Source: Dunaliella salina
Lineage: Eukaryota > Chlorophyta > Chlorophyceae > Chlamydomonadales > Dunaliellaceae
Direction of reading: 5' to 3'
DNA: 21,531 bases
Assembly (NCBI GenBank): GCA_002284615.2
Contig: MU069646.1
Location: 355,779-377,309, forward strand
Positions 1-7,534 of the stretch are shown here, in pieces. Positions within the stretch are counted from its first letter, which is position 1, and each line of letters begins with the position of its first letter. Both the position numbers and the translations under genes were made by a program. The notes under the pieces were generated by a model. That model searched no databases. It was not told the DNA's origin and saw nothing but the letters and a program-made list of their open reading frames with translations.

Positions 1-2
1 TT

Positions 3-260
3 AACGCTAAAGCTGTTACAATTCACCCTATTCTCCTGGGTGTAGGTGGAACTATTTACACTGAGCATACCCTGAAGCAACTCATACATCTAGGATTGGA
101 TCAACAGCGTGCCACAAAGCTTGCTCAACAACTTCATGCCCATTCTGTTCAATATGCCCACAAACTAGTCACCATCCGCCGCGCTATTGAAAATAAGAAT
201 ACTTCCCACAGCCAGGCTCTAGAGCCAGGTGCTTCTAGTAACCCTCCAGACCCACATTAG
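3..260 (+). pseudogene. LINE-A ORF, C-terminal 85 residues
   Basis: An open frame runs from the window edge to a TAG at 258-260. It encodes the segment downstream of the predicted restriction-like endonuclease core, with the family pattern ILLGVGGT then LKQ, then LAQQLHAHS and a short Ser/Pro-rich end. The frame at 4065-4781 on the minus strand is closely similar over the same region. In that copy the TAG is lost and the frame reads on into the 3' UTR. The visible part is intact, but upstream domains cannot be checked here. No start codon is expected because this is the end of a long polyprotein-type ORF. Confidence 0.75.
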
Positions 261-297
261 CATTCTCTTATTCATACCTTGTGGTGAAGGGGGCACA

Positions 298-316
298 TGG
301 CTCTTTTTTTGAGCCA
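298..316 (+). other. LINE-A 3' UTR hairpin
   Basis: TGGCTC and GAGCCA form a 6-bp stem around a T7 loop. The equivalent hairpins are GGCTC/GAGCC at 4062-4076 (minus-strand copy) and TCTC/GAGA at 10895-10906. Both arms change together in the third copy, which argues for a selected RNA structure. LINE 3' ends are commonly recognised by their own reverse transcriptase; that role here is inferred. Confidence 0.55.
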
Positions 317-390
317 ATGTGTCACCTTCTCCTTAATTGATGTAGGGAGAGTTTCTCTGCCTACGTAGTTTTTCTTTTTTCTTCTTTCTT

Positions 391-570
391 CCCCCATTGC
401 TTAAGTTGCTGAATTGTGTGGCATCTTTGGTGCTGTTAGGCTTTGGAAAGGTCTTGACAGCATAGTAGTGAAGCTTTGCTGGAGTTAGGCCTTTTCATCA
501 GTACAGACAAGTTTGCAGGAGTGATGTATAGGTTGTAAACAGGTCCAATTAGCATATTGTGTAATGTGAC
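391..570 (-). mobile_element. LINE-B copy B1, fragment
   Basis: The plus-strand text from the C-rich run at 391 to TGTAATGTGAC at 560-570 aligns along its length with 8888-9085, which codes for the C-terminal part of LINE-B on the minus strand. Shared blocks include the start CCCCCATTGCTTA and the end TGTARTGTGAC. The copy is degenerate and carries no open frame. It is interrupted at 570/571 by a DNA transposon. A few more matching bases (TGTAATGTGACTCT) follow the insertion at 2088-2101. Confidence 0.7.
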
Positions 571-870
571 CAGGGGGGGTGTCACAGGGCCTGTTTTGGG
601 GCGTTATCCTTCAGGAAGCTCTTTAGGGCCTCCCTGGCCTCACTTTACCCAAAACGTTTTTTTTTGCAATCATGCTCTTTGATTATAAAGGCACACCCCT
701 GCTAAAAAGGTTGTGGGAAAATTGGCTTGGCGTGTGAGCTAGGGTGCTCCAAAAGGGAAAAAATGGGCCATGTGGTGGAAAATAGGAATTTTCCACCTTA
801 TCCCTCGGGCGTGTAGCAGTATTATAGCAGAAACCAATGCAAAAGAAATGGAGTCAGGAGAGAGCAAGCG

Positions 871-881
871 TAGCTCAGTCG
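871..881 (+). promoter_or_regulatory. RNA polymerase III A box of the SINE
   Basis: TAGCTCAGTCG fits the tRNA A-box consensus TRGYNNARNNG. Its place about 14 bases into the element, upstream of a B box, is typical for an internal pol III promoter. Confidence 0.7.
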
Positions 882-921
882 CTCTCCCGGAGATACTCGG
901 GAAACAGTGATCCAGGGGTAA

Positions 922-932
922 TGTGTTCGAGC
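922..932 (+). promoter_or_regulatory. RNA polymerase III B box of the SINE
   Basis: TGTTCGAGCCT is close to the B-box consensus GGTTCGANTCC. The spacing from the A box is longer than in most intronless tRNAs, so the ancestor may have had a long variable arm or an intron. Confidence 0.65.
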
Positions 933-1449
933 CTTGGTGAGTATACTCGCTACGCAAAAGAAACTTGGAGGAATCCGGGTGGTTGGTGAGTTCCCTAAAG
1001 GGTTCTTCCCTTAATGCACGCTCAAGGGCGTAAATCTTTCTTTCTTTCTTTCTTTCAAATGGAGTCAATCGGTGGTCTGGCTGGGTCAGGGTGGGCGGGT
1101 ATGTCTAGAAGGGTAGGTGGACCTCTGGGCACCTATCTCTGTTTTCACTCAGGGAGCACTTCCGTGAGCTTTTTTTTTCAAATTTCATTATATCTTCTTA
1201 ATCGTAATCAGGTCTAGATTTAAAATGTGGGGTTGAAATTCCGATATTTTTTCAGAGGTGGGTGACAAAGGCCCCCAAAAGGGGTCCTTTTGAAATGTTC
1301 ACAGCGCAGGTGGCCGTGCTTGGCACTTTTTGTGCTTAGCATCAAATGGTAGCCTTCCATAGCTCCTGAATTTGAAAGGTGCTACTTGCGGCCACTTCTG
1401 CTATTTGCCAGAATGTGAACCCTATTTTTTGAGTAGGCACCCACCATAT

Positions 1450-1915
1450 CTGACCAGCCAGAGCACCAAAATGAGTGATTTTTAGTGATTTGGAGTCCTT
1501 GTAATTAATATTATTGCAAGAAAAATGGAGTGACAAGACCCAGTGGTTGGTCAGATACTGAACTTCAGCCATTTATTTCCCTTAGAAAAAAATCCAGCAC
1601 TAGCAATGCCAAAAAGGTCAATTTTTGACCTCCTTCATCCCCACTTTTGGATATGCAGGATGTTAGCGCATCATAAAAGGGTTATTAAGAAAATATTTTG
1701 GGGGTTAAAAATGATCCCAGGGTGGAGCTGTGGGCCATTTTAGGGTGATCTGAGGCCAGGAGAGTGATCTGGGGTCCTCCGATTTTCTTCATTTTTTTGT
1801 GAACATAGTTTTTACTGGTGTGATAATGGTTGGCATGGTCAGATTTGGAAAATAATGGTGGGAAAGAACATTTTCAGCGATTTTGGCCCGTTGCCCACCT
1901 CTGAGATTTTTTCCA
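1450..1915 (+). repeat. Dispersed repeat core, copy 1
   Basis: This part of the 571-2087 transposon aligns with 14460-14885 on the same strand and with about 16480-16790 on the opposite strand. Shared landmarks, in order, are TGCCAAAAAGGTCA, TGATCCCAGGGTGGA, GGGTGATCTG, GATCTGGGGTCCT and ATAATGGTTGGC. All copies are diverged and non-coding. The repeat probably marks one family of non-autonomous transposons. Confidence 0.75.
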
Positions 1916-2192
1916 GGTCTTCCACTTTGATCTGGCATAGATCCCCTTTTGCCACCGAATTCCAAATTAAAAGCCATGTCTGATGAAACTAAATCATCAA
2001 ATCCGGTAATATGCTTTTTATTTTGGAATTTGGTGGCAAAAGTGGCGAAATTTGAGGTTAAAGGTTCACACATGTGTGACACCCCTATGTAATGTGACTC
2101 TAGATCTGCAATCAAAAAAGTTCAATCACTAGCATTCCGAGCTCAGCTACCCCTGCCATCTCAAATTGACATCTATCAAAGCAAAAGTCTAT

Positions 2193-2209
2193 GCTGGACA
2201 GTATCCAGC
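2193..2209 (-). other. LINE-B 3' terminal hairpin, copy B2
   Basis: GCTGGA and TCCAGC form a perfect 6-bp stem with a 5-base loop, just inside the conserved 3' end. Equivalent hairpins with different arm sequences occur at 3589-3605 and 8702-8721. Confidence 0.55.
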
Positions 2210-2639
2210 GTGCATTAAGGGAAGACTCGACAGTCAGCACTGGCGCTTACTGTGAGCCTCACAAGTAATCCATCATTAACACAAAACATGCTCTTCAGTT
2301 TCAGGGGTCTTCCCTGCCGAGGGGGAGGGTGGATTTGCTGGGCGCGCAGTGTTGAAGAGCAGAAGAAGGAAAGTCCAGGCGTTCAGGAGCATGGCAGACA
2401 AAACCCCCAGAGGTAGAGCTAATGAGGATCCGGGGGGTTGTCCGCCATCCTCCTGGGCGCCCGGACTCTCCTTTTCCTGCAGTCCGGAGGGGAGGATCCT
2501 CCCCCACGCGCCCAGCACCCCCTTCCCCCTCCCAGCAGTCCCCTGTAAATGTAGAGCATATCTGGTGTTTATGATGCATGTCAATTTTGGGTGGCATGGC
2601 AGCTGGGCTGTTTTGCTACTGATTCAGCTTTGTGCTCGG

Positions 2640-2890
2640 TAAGGCCCAGATTCATGAGGGGTTTGATTGCATATTCATTGTAAATGGTGCAAGCCACACC
2701 AATTAAGATGATATGCAGAGAGTTACTTTGTTATCCCTGCTAGGAATTCTTGAGCTGCGGGATTTAAGTCTGGTTACAGTACGGGAGCGTTGAGTTACTG
2801 CCCGTTCTAAAGTGATGAAGAGGTTGGTGTCAGGGCAGAATTTTATTTTAACAAGGTGGATGCACTGTCTCAATCAGGGATATTGGAGGG
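2640..2890 (-). pseudogene. LINE-B endonuclease domain remnant, catalytic Glu lost
   Basis: Read on the minus strand, one frame gives IHLVKIKFCPDTN where intact relatives at 6302-6652 and 8858-9247 have IHLIELKFCSD. The Glu of the ExK motif is therefore replaced by Lys. Downstream are a VTL motif and scattered stops. The domain is inferred to be a PD-(D/E)xK restriction-like nuclease used for target cleavage. This copy should be inactive. Confidence 0.55.
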
Positions 2891-2998
2891 ATCCAGGTGA
2901 ACAGGTCGACTTGGGATAGAGCGCACAAAGAGAGCGTCCGGACGGCTTTGGTGGCGGGCTGAAGAGCCTGTACCAAAGAAATACAGATCAAAAATGCC

Positions 2999-3502
2999 TC
3001 ATGTTATGTTTTCAGGGACTTTCATGCCCTGTTCCTGGAGCCTCCCATTGCTGCATCCATCCATGCCAATAAGAGATGAACCATGCCAGCATTTACTGAG
3101 ACCATTAACGCAGAGACTAAGGCCTGCATGGTGTCTGTGCATGTTGGTGTGCGTCCCACTCAGTGTTGAGTTGGTACACCTGAGGAGTATGTGATCAATG
3201 TTATCTACATCCCCACAGAGTGGGCATCTTGCAGAAGTGGAAGAAAGTTTGAATTTGAAATCATGTTTTTGTGTATACAGTGTATCAGTGCGGTACTTCA
3301 TTACATTAATTTGCTGCTTAAGGGTAACCTCAGGATTTTTCCAGAAGGAGTTGCTAACCTCCTTGTTAGCAAGTTGACAAGTTGGACTGGGAGCTTGGAG
3401 ATTGACCGTGGCAATTGGGGAAGCGGATTGTGGGGCAGAGGTGAGCTTCTGCCATCTTTTGTAATGGTAGCCGGAAGTATCAGCAGAGCCAAGCTTGTGC
3501 AT
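2999..3502 (-). pseudogene. LINE-B ORF segment with CCHC zinc knuckle
   Basis: A 167-codon open frame ends at a stop at 2999. Around residue 94 it has CPLCGDVDNIDHILLRC, a C-x2-C-x7-H-x4-C knuckle of the type found after the reverse transcriptase in many LINEs and next to the endonuclease in RLE-bearing ones. Before it lie the family blocks NSFW and LKQQINVMKYRTDTLY, also seen at 6668-6976 and 9365-9863. The segment is open by chance or recent descent, but the flanking domains are broken. The initiator Met is internal and not a real start. Confidence 0.7.
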
Positions 3503-3520
3503 CTAAGTGAAAGTTAAAGT

Positions 3521-3622
3521 CTGGTGAGGCTCACACTCAGTGCACTGGCACGTGCCAGCGCTGACTGTTGAGTCTTCTCTTATTGCACGCCGGATACTGT
3601 CCCGCATAGACTTTTCTTTTTT
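3521..3622 (+). mobile_element. LINE-B 3' end, plus orientation, about 100 bp
   Basis: Only the last 100 bases of a LINE-B element are present, ending GCATAGACTTTTC and a T-rich tail. They contain the 14-bp palindrome CTGGCACGTGCCAG (3545-3558) and the terminal hairpin at 3589-3605. The sequence is closer to B2's 3' end (2182-2265, inverted) than to that of B3 or B4. It stands tail-to-tail with the B3 copy that starts at 3628. It could be a very short 5'-truncated insertion or one arm of an inverted duplication. Confidence 0.6.
3589..3605 (+). other. LINE-B 3' terminal hairpin, plus copy
   Basis: GCCGGA pairs with TCCCGC around a TACTG loop, with one C-C mismatch in the third pair. It occupies the same position as the hairpins at 2193-2209 and 8702-8721. 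Confidence 0.5.
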
Positions 3623-3627
3623 ATATG

Positions 3628-3979
3628 TCTACACTGGACACGGTTAGCGTGCATGAAGGGAAGACCCTACAATCAGCGCTGGCACTAACAGTGATCCCTA
3701 CCAACGGAAGCAAGCTATAGAGCAGCCAAGCTAATGCGGGTCCGGCGGGTTGTCAGCCATCCGTCCAATGCGTCGCTCTCCTGCAAGCAGCCCTGACAAT
3801 AGCCCCCCCCCCCCCCCCTGAAAACCCCCACTGGTTGCAAAATTGAATGGCACAGCATGGTAGTGGAGTTTGGATGCAGTTTTGTGGGCTTTACCTTTTG
3901 TTAAGCCAAGTTTGCACAGGGGATCAATTGTAAATGGGTTGTAGATAGTCCAAGCAACTCCAAGTAGTATGGTGTGCAA
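3628..3979 (-). mobile_element. LINE-B copy B3, segment 1 of 3 (3' end)
   Basis: This is the 3' UTR (3628-3800) and the last coding part (3801-3979) of a minus-strand LINE-B. The 3' UTR aligns with 8700-8890, including the block around GCTAATGNGGGTCC. Coding sequence stops abruptly at 3979 where the LINE-A tail begins, and resumes at about 6354. LINE-B reads continuously across that insertion. Confidence 0.75.
3731..3979 (-). pseudogene. LINE-B ORF, C-terminal end
   Basis: An 82-codon minus-strand frame begins with HTILLGVAWTIYNPFTIDPL and continues with the family block LCKLGLTKGKAHKTA. It matches the C-terminal half of the frame at 8858-9247. It then runs into a Gly-rich stretch read from the C15 homopolymer near 3805, which probably marks a shifted or non-coding end. 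Its upstream half lies at 6362 and above, beyond the nested LINE-A. Confidence 0.65.
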
Positions 3980-4064
3980 GAGAGAAAGAAAGAAAGAAAA
4001 CTACGTAGGCAGAAAACTCTCTCGTAGAGTGTGACATCAATTCAGGAAGAGCTGACACATTGGC

Positions 4065-4781
4065 TCAAAAAGAGCCGTGAGTCCCCTCAGTCACAAGATA
4101 TGAAAAAGGAAAAAGCTTATAGGGACATGGAGGGTTACTAGAAGCTCCAGGCTCTAGAGCTTGGCTGGAAGTACTCTTAATTTTGATACCAAGACGTGTG
4201 GAAACTAGTTTGTGGGCATATCGAACTGAATGGGCATGAAGTTGTTGAGCAAGCTTCGTGGCACGTTGGTGATCCAGTCCTAATTGCTTGAATTGCTTCA
4301 GGGTATGCTCAGAGTAAAGAGTTCCACCTACACCCAGGAGAATAGGGCGAATTGTAACAGCTTTAGCGTTAATAAGTTTACAAAGGTCTGCATGCTGCTG
4401 CTTTGCTGCGTTCAACTGATGCTCTGGCCTTGTGTCTTCACAGAACTTGATTTCTATCAGGTGCACATGGCGTTCATTTGCATAAAGTTCATGGGATTGT
4501 CTCATGCGGCTAGTTCTGGTGGTCCTCCGTGAGGAGCTGCGCATAGCGCGATGGGAATGGGTAGGAGAAACACTGTTAGAAGTATGTTTGGCATTGAAAG
4601 GGGTGATCAAAACAGCATCCGGTCGACTGGAGTTGAGTCTTTTCCTTTCTGGAAGGTTACGAGGGAAGAAGTAAGCAGGTAAAGTTCTGTTTGAGGCATG
4701 TGTAGGGGGTTGGGGGTTGTGTTGAGCAAGCTTAAAATTGCTCCTATGTCTGTGTAGACCAGGCCTGCCCCTACAGGGCAT
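4065..4781 (-). pseudogene. LINE-A restriction-like endonuclease domain and C-terminus
   Basis: A 238-codon frame carries RPDAVLI near residue 54 and, after a basic Ser/Arg-rich linker, HLIEIKFCEDTRP near residue 108. Together these form a PD...E-x-K signature of the restriction-like nuclease fold that some LINEs use to nick target DNA. The conserved LLGVGGT and LAQQLHAHS blocks follow. The frame continues past the usual stop because the TAG present at 258-260 is changed here. Upstream the frame shifts near 4780 relative to the knuckle-containing frame. Assignment to the nuclease family rests on motifs only. Confidence 0.7.
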
Positions 4782-5110
4782 TTGCTGAGGGCTTTTGTAA
4801 TCATTCTGCCTGCAATGTTATGGCGTTCAGTTTTCATGTTGGAGATGATATGGTTATGGCAGCCTGAGAGCATGTGTAGTGCGCTATCCAAATGATGGCA
4901 GTCTTAAAGGGGACAAGATGGATCAGTTGACCTTTTAAAACGTACTGCATGTTTTTGGTTGTAGAGGGTGCCTGTGCGGTACTGCAGGATGGTACGCTTC
5001 ATGGGTACAGAAATGTTGGGCATATTTCTGAAGGCATTGCTGATTTTTTAATCTACTCGGGGTGATAAGTTTTGATAGTAAGGGTAGTAGCCTGTTTTGG
5101 CATTGGCATA
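4782..5110 (-). pseudogene. LINE-A linker and degenerate CCHC knuckle
   Basis: Minus-strand translation gives LQYRTGTLYNQKHAVRF, the block that precedes the knuckle in every copy. It is followed by a damaged knuckle in which the second Cys position is a stop while the HMLSGC half is kept. An in-frame stop also lies near 5055. The region bridges RNase H and the endonuclease. An open stretch at 4607-4891 continues this frame past the shift. Confidence 0.55.
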
Positions 5111-5122
5111 TCCAAGCTTGCG

Positions 5123-5833
5123 TTAAGAATGCATACGGGATTTCAGGGCATCTTGAAGCTTGGGGAAACAGGTGAGCTTGTGGACGTGTGGTGGACCCGC
5201 AGATGTGCCTGCAGCATGCACTCTTTCTTCCTTGGCTAACCAGAAAGTATTTGTAAATGGACTTCCGCCAGGACCTGCACTGGAGATTTTAGCGTCTGCC
5301 ACACAGTTGTTGGCTTGCTTTGCCTGATGTTTTGAAATAGCATCTGTATTTTCATTCCCAGCAATGCCAGCACGAGGATTCACTTTGTAAAGTTGAATTT
5401 TGGTATGAGAATTGCTAACGAGAGATGAAATTATTTTAAGGACGTCTCCTTGTGTATGCCAAAGGTGTTTCTCAGGGTAAAGAATTTATTTACGTATTTG
5501 TTTGAGAGAGGTGAGGCTGTCTGTTCCAATGTCTGTATGTTTGGTAACGAAAGCAGCAGCAATGGCTGCCAATTCAGCCCTAGTTATGGTGTTAGTAATC
5601 CCAGCACCGTTTGGTTCTACGAAGTTCTTGCTGTCAGTAAGTGGGCAGTAGGCGCCTGCCCCAACTTCTTGCTTACTGTTATGGACAAGGCAACTGCCAT
5701 CTGAGTATGCCCATGTCCTCCGATTAGCAACTTTTGGGAGTGAGGGTGGTATTGGATTGGCTGGGCACCGAGTACATTTCTTGGATACTAATGTGTGGAG
5801 ATTTTGGGTATTTAGAGACGTGTCGTTTGTCAA
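5123..5833 (-). pseudogene. LINE-A RNase H domain, frame broken
   Basis: Two minus-strand frames (5833-5486 and 5383-5123) together show an RNase H fold. YSDGS provides the first catalytic Asp, TRAELAAIAAAF the Glu and GTDSLTSLKQI the next Asp. AGIAGNENTDAISKHQ in the downstream frame matches the fourth motif (xGIxGNExAD). The usual His of that last motif is replaced (PRAGI). About 100 bases with a stop or shift separate the two frames, so the domain is not intact. In LINEs this domain degrades the RNA of the RNA:DNA hybrid. Confidence 0.75.
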
Positions 5834-5963
5834 ATGGGAGGTATTCCAATTTATTGTCCAGACAGCAAAGGTTCAAAGGTCCCAGGTATGCTTAGGTAGG
5901 GATACCTCTTGGTTAGGGCAAGATTGAGGGGCACTGTAATCAAGTTTTCTTTACAAGGTCACC

Positions 5964-6299
5964 CTACGGTACGGTTCCAAGGTCGTAACAGAGGTGGGTG
6001 TAGGCTGTGACCAGTTTGGAGTAGGGGTTGGTCATCATGTTCTTACCCCAGGCTGAAAGGAATATGAATGTAGCAGTGGCCTCTGTGTTGAGAATGGCAG
6101 GGTAGATCGCATGCCATAAAGCTTGAATCATGATTCCCTCAACATAAATGGGGTGGCATACTAAGAAGCCTGAGAATTTTGATGAGAAGGAATTATGGCA
6201 CCAAAAAGAGTGTCTCGGGAGTCCGCACTCCAAAAGTTGTGGTGTTGCAGGTTGTGGTCTAGTCGGGAGGCCATTTTTTCCTGTTTTACCTATGCCCAT
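5964..6299 (-). pseudogene. LINE-A reverse transcriptase C-terminal remnant
   Basis: A 111-codon frame upstream of RNase H contains an Ala/Leu-rich helical segment and the stretch LSAWGKNMMTNPYSKLVTAY. Position and composition fit the thumb/connection region after the reverse transcriptase core. No catalytic YxDD box is present because the copy is truncated before it. Identification rests mainly on position. Confidence 0.45.
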
Positions 6300-6361
6300 T
6301 TTTAAAGGGCAGTATGAACGTGAGTTTGGAGGGCTCGTGAAAAGAGTCTTTGGTTTTCTTG

Positions 6362-6660
6362 CAATGTGACTTTGTTATTGTGGTGTGTTCCCCAAAGATT
6401 TTTTGTGCAAGGGCTCTCAAAGGTGTGTCGGTGTTGATTTTGTGCAGTGAGGAGAGTCCGTCCAGGCTTGATGTCAGAGCAGAATTTAAGCTCAATGAGG
6501 TGGATATCTTTGCCTCTGGGTTTCATATCTTGTGGATGATGTGTGGAGCCTCTGCCTTCGAGGGGAAAACCTATAATGCCATCTGGGCGAGTGAGTTGCG
6601 TATGGCAATTGCCTAGATGGAAAAAGCAAGTGTGGAACATTTCGTTGGACATTATCTGGA
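6362..6660 (-). pseudogene. LINE-B endonuclease core
   Basis: One frame shows TRPDGIIGF and, about 25 residues on, DIHLIELKFCSDIKPG. This is a PD...E-x-K signature with both acidic residues and the Lys retained. The Gln/His-rich stretch TAQNQHRHT follows, as in the LINE-A nuclease. The domain is cut at 6354-6362 by the LINE-A insertion. Below about 6362 the frame enters LINE-A sequence and has no meaning. Confidence 0.65.
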
Positions 6661-6667
6661 AGTTCCA

Positions 6668-6976
6668 TCACCATGGAGCATAGCCTTCCTGCATTGCATG
6701 CATCCATAATGACGATGTAAGGTCCATGGTTTCCTTTGCTGAGTGCTCCACCACAAATGCTGAGTGCTTGATTGTGTCGTTTAATGTGTTCATTCTGTTT
6801 ATCTGTGGGTGAGTGCATCTGACTAGGGTATGGGAGGTGATATCAAGAACGCCACAAAGAGGGCAGAGAGCAGGCCCACGGTGGCCACTGAAGCGTCTGG
6901 CATGTTTGCCATTGAACAGGGTGTCTGTTTGATATTTGAGGACGTTGGTCTGTTCTTTGATGGTCACAGCTTTCAT
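6668..6976 (-). pseudogene. LINE-B CCHC knuckle segment
   Basis: A 102-codon frame has the family lead-in TIKEQTNVLKYQTDTLF and then CPLCGVLDITSHTLVRC, a complete C-x2-C-x7-H-x4-C knuckle. It is frame-shifted relative to the endonuclease frame downstream. A second overlapping frame (6818-6492) carries the continuation. The knuckle is expected to help bind target DNA or template RNA. Confidence 0.7.
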
Positions 6977-6997
6977 TTGCCAGAAAGTATTACTGAT

Positions 6998-7480
6998 TTA
7001 GGATTTAGAAGTGGGGTGAGTGCTGGACATCCTGAGCAGGTTTTGCCAATTTCCATAGCTATGAGTGCTAAGGTTTGCTGTCCCCCATTTGTGCTTTTCA
7101 TGCATCATTTGTTTTAGTTTGTCTCGGAGATTTGAAAGGGGCCAACACTCTGTATGAGAGCTAGCTAGGTGTCGTGACAGGTTCAACAGGCCAATAGAGA
7201 TGAAAGAAAGGGTTTTTGGCCTGGTTGAGTGAGGTGTCAGCTTCGTCAGGCAACATAGCTGCTTGAAGTGCAAGAGCATTTGCGCCTTCATTACCAAGGA
7301 TGTCACTGTGTGATTTTACTTTGTAGAAGTGTACCTCTGGAGCACAAATGCAAGTTATAGCCTAATCGAGTAGTGTTGTGTGTAAGTGTGTGGACATGGC
7401 CATGGGTTTGAGGATCTGGTTCCTAATGGAAGGACTGTCAGTTGCAGGTGAAATGTGCCCTTCGTCAGAAAGTGTGCTTT
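6998..7480 (-). pseudogene. LINE-B RNase H C-terminal part and linker
   Basis: From 7480 downward one minus-strand frame reads TDSPSIRNQI, matching the third catalytic region of RNase H. HFYKVKSHSDILGNEGANAL follows and matches the last motif, including its His. A stop and a frame change follow. The 102-codon frame at 7306-6998 then covers the linker LSNLRDKLKQMMHEKHKWGT, shared with the copy ending at 9863. The first half of the domain is 2.85 kb away at 10332-10718. Confidence 0.65.
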
Positions 7481-7534
7481 GGTCTGATGTAGGCCTGATT
7501 CAGGACAGTTGCTTCTGATTAGAACCTGAATCAG

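Larger units (their letters stand above)
1..390 (+). mobile_element. LINE-A copy A1, 3' end only
   Basis: This is the 3' terminal part of a LINE retrotransposon; the rest lies left of the window. It holds the end of the coding region (3-260) and a 3' untranslated region with a hairpin at 298-316. The conserved terminus CTACGTAG lies at 361-368, followed by a T/C-rich tail to about 390. The same 3' end recurs on the minus strand at 3984-4100 and on the plus strand at 10855-11000. The tail abuts minus-strand LINE-B sequence at 391, so A1 inserted into LINE-B in the opposite orientation. The left duplication is outside the window. Confidence 0.8.
857..1056 (+). mobile_element. tRNA-derived SINE with a perfect 11-bp duplication
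   Basis: This 200-bp element is flanked by identical AAATGGAGTCA at 846-856 and 1057-1067. Its 5' part is tRNA-like, with pol III promoter boxes at 871-881 and 922-932. The body ends in CCCTTAATGCACG, a small hairpin and GCGTAAAT, followed by a (TTTC)n tail at about 1036-1056. It makes no protein and would need LINE enzymes to move. The duplication is undecayed while the host transposon is degenerate, so this insertion looks comparatively young. Confidence 0.85.
571..2087. mobile_element. DNA transposon, non-autonomous, with TIRs and an 11-bp duplication
   Basis: The left end at 571 begins CAGGGGGGG and continues TGTCACA. The right end is TGTGACACCCCTA at 2075-2087. GGGGTGTCACA (576-586) is a perfect 11-bp inverted match to 2075-2085. 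Just outside lie direct copies of TGTAATGTGAC at 560-570 and 2088-2098. The host LINE-B sequence has a single equivalent (TGTAGTGTGAC near 9078-9088), which confirms that the insertion duplicated it. No transposase frame is visible. CAGGGG ends resemble hAT elements, but hAT duplications are normally 8 bp, so the superfamily stays open (Mutator-like elements make 9-11 bp). A SINE sits inside at 857-1056. The segment 1450-1915 recurs twice elsewhere in the window. Confidence 0.7.
2182..3505 (-). mobile_element. LINE-B copy B2, old and degenerate
   Basis: On the minus strand this copy runs from a coding region with a CCHC knuckle (3502-2999), through the endonuclease region (about 2890-2640), into a G/C-rich 3' UTR and a 3' terminal hairpin at 2193-2209. 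The tail reads out into the A-rich stretch (plus strand) at 2178-2187. The 5' side is truncated near 3505. No clean target-site duplication was found. CATCTA at 2170-2175 and 3500-3505 is too short to count. Confidence 0.65.
3980..6353 (-). mobile_element. LINE-A copy A2, nested in LINE-B
   Basis: A 5'-truncated LINE-A of about 2.37 kb lies on the minus strand. Its (TTTC)n tail is at 3980-3997 (GAAA repeats on the plus strand), its CTACGTAG terminus at 4001-4008 and its 3' hairpin at 4062-4076. Domains in transcription order are the end of the reverse transcriptase (6299-5964), RNase H (5833-5123), a CCHC knuckle (near 4900-4850) and the PD...ExK endonuclease (4781-4065). Flanking LINE-B sequence joins across it (GTGTGCAA at left, TTGCAATGTGAC at right). 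This leaves a short TGCAA overlap as the only visible duplication. Confidence 0.8.
6354..7480 (-). mobile_element. LINE-B copy B3, segment 2 of 3
   Basis: This minus-strand LINE-B continues from 3979 beyond the nested LINE-A. In transcription order it holds the last third of RNase H (7480-7306), a linker, the CCHC knuckle (about 6870-6820) and the endonuclease core (6652-6362). At its upstream end, near 7480, coding homology stops where the CCTGAWTCAGG-rich element begins. The missing first part of RNase H is at 10332-10718. Confidence 0.75.

Noticed and set aside
857..956. A functional tRNA gene
   Set aside because: A and B boxes are present but a T stem and a proper acceptor stem do not form. 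The element has a SINE body, tail and duplication.
739..1068. Minus-strand 109-codon frame
   Set aside because: It runs through the SINE and its duplications, so it cannot be an old gene, and its composition is not protein-like.
1253..1903. CAGAGGTGGG and its inverse CCCACCTCTG as ends of a second nested hAT element
   Set aside because: About one such 10-bp inverted pair is expected by chance in this span, the flanking 8 bp do not match, and similarity to the copy near 16380 may cross the right end. Poly-T on both sides gives a misleading direct repeat.
2276..2642. Three overlapping frames of about 100 codons
   Set aside because: This is the G/C-rich LINE-B 3' UTR, where frames open on both strands by composition. 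No motif is found.
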